Source: an uncultured Rhodopirellula sp. (GTDB lineage: Bacteria; Planctomycetota; Planctomycetia; Pirellulales; Pirellulaceae). From it: a stretch of 7,495 nt of DNA. The notes beneath the pieces are model-generated. The model was not told the DNA's origin. It did no database searches and saw only the letters and a list, made by a program, of their open reading frames with translations. Below, in pieces: positions 7,181 through 7,495 of the stretch; positions within the stretch are counted from its first letter, which is position 1, and each line of letters starts with the position of its first letter. The position numbers and the translations under genes are program-made. Location: positions 1 through 7,495 of the forward strand of contig CAJXTM010000157.1 of assembly GCA_913061385.1 (NCBI GenBank), written 5' to 3'.

Positions 7181-7183
7181 GAG
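7179..7183 (+). promoter_or_regulatory. Shine-Dalgarno of the DUF1501 gene, overlapping the upstream stop codon
   Basis: AGGAG at 7179-7183 overlaps the TAG stop (7178-7180) of the DUF1549 gene and ends 9 nt before ATG 7193. It fixes the DUF1501 start and implies that ribosomes finishing the upstream gene help initiation. It is the only well-placed Shine-Dalgarno in the window. Confidence 0.75.
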
Positions 7184-7192
7184 TTTGGTTTG

Positions 7193-7457
7193 ATGAAAAG
7201 CTGGAATCAGAATTGTGAAGGAATGTCCCGTCGAGATGGACTGAAGCTCGGCTTGGGAGGTTTGGTAGCTGGTGGCTTGAGTGGCGCGTTGCGTGCGACT
7301 GCTTCGGTAGCAGGAGAGGCGACAAGCCCGATCAAAAAACAGGCTGATGCGTGCATTCTGATTTGGATGGACGGAGGGCCAAGTCACTATGAGACGTTTG
7401 ACCCCAAGCCAGAGGCACCGGTTGAGATCCGAGGGCAATTCAGTCCGATCGCAACAC
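7193..7457 (+). CDS. DUF1501 family protein, N-terminal fragment with Tat signal (partial)
   Basis: DUF1501 proteins are distant relatives of the sulfatase/alkaline phosphatase fold and are usually paired with DUF1549 cytochrome-like proteins in planctomycetes; their substrate is not established. About 88 genomic residues are visible. The N-terminus NCEGMSRRDGLKLGLGG holds a twin-arginine motif (S12-R13-R14-D15-G16-L17-K18), followed by a Gly/Ala/Leu stretch, so Tat export as a folded protein is likely. Residues 54-76 (CILIWMDGGPSHYETFDPKPEAP) are the family's opening motif, with D60, H65 and D70. An internal ATG at codon 11 is possible, but the Shine-Dalgarno at 7179-7183 supports 7193. The frame stays open to the window end at 7495, but the residues from 7458 onward (SYTHLRAHETE and part of the preceding codon) are translated adapter, not biology. 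The true gene should be several hundred residues long and is lost at the contig end. Confidence 0.93.
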
Positions 7458-7495
7458 CTGTCTCTTATACACATCTCCGAGCCCACGAGACCGAG
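7458..7495 (+). other. Nextera sequencing adapter left at the contig end (artefact)
   Basis: Bases 7458-7476 read CTGTCTCTTATACACATCT, the Tn5 transposase mosaic end, and 7477-7491 read CCGAGCCCACGAGAC, the Nextera Read 2 adapter continuation. All 34 bases match the adapter as I know it. The last four bases, CGAG, would be the beginning of a sample index. The reverse-strand reading frame here gives MCIRDR, a peptide well known from adapter-contaminated database proteins. This is library residue, not a natural transposon end. Confidence 0.97.

Noticed and set aside
1..7457. CRISPR arrays, tRNA or rRNA genes, insertion sequences
   Set aside because: No repeat-spacer pattern, no tRNA-like cloverleaf and no transposase frame were found by eye on either strand.
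7458..7476. Tn5-type transposon end as evidence of a mobile element
   Set aside because: It continues directly into the commercial Read 2 adapter, so it comes from library preparation and not from an insertion in the genome.
7091..7486. Minus-strand open frame starting MGSEMCIRDR
   Set aside because: Its start lies in the Nextera adapter and the rest is antisense to the DUF1549 and DUF1501 genes. It is an artefact.

Overview
The window looks like a contig end from a planctomycete (phylum Planctomycetota; order Pirellulales is a guess). The evidence is a cytochrome-like DUF1549/DUF1553 protein followed directly by a DUF1501 protein, a gene pair greatly expanded in that phylum, plus a bacterial SUI1 protein, a TIGR03032-type protein and mostly weak or absent Shine-Dalgarno sites.

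Layout: bases 1-799 (minus strand) encode the N-terminal 266 residues of the chromosome-organising ATPase SMC, cut by the window edge. A gap of about 750 bp separates it from five plus-strand genes. It contains a good candidate sigma-70 promoter, tandem direct repeats and a CRP/FNR-like palindrome, but no convincing gene. The plus-strand genes are a TIGR03032-family protein (1551-2744), a SUI1/YciH-like factor with a four-cysteine N-terminus (2818-3162), a multi-pass membrane protein (3432-4646), a secreted DUF1549/DUF1553 protein (4838-7180) and the start of a Tat-exported DUF1501 protein (from 7193).

The DUF1549 and DUF1501 genes are 12 nt apart. The Shine-Dalgarno of the second overlaps the stop codon of the first, so they form a coupled pair whose products probably act together outside the cytoplasm. 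The genes before them are spaced 73, 269 and 191 bp apart, so co-transcription is less certain.

Two observations stand out. (1) The 3432-4646 protein carries a voltage-sensor-like domain: an F-x-x-E pair in S2, an Asp 21 residues later in S3, and an S4 with a polar or basic residue at every third position. It has no pore domain and is followed by a regular coiled coil. Its N-terminal half looks like a degenerate second copy of the same module. A pore-less, possibly tandem voltage-sensor protein is the best candidate here for an undescribed system. (2) The last 38 bases (7458-7495) are not genomic: they match the Nextera transposase adapter. The real sequence ends near 7457, and the last residues of the DUF1501 reading frame are artificial.
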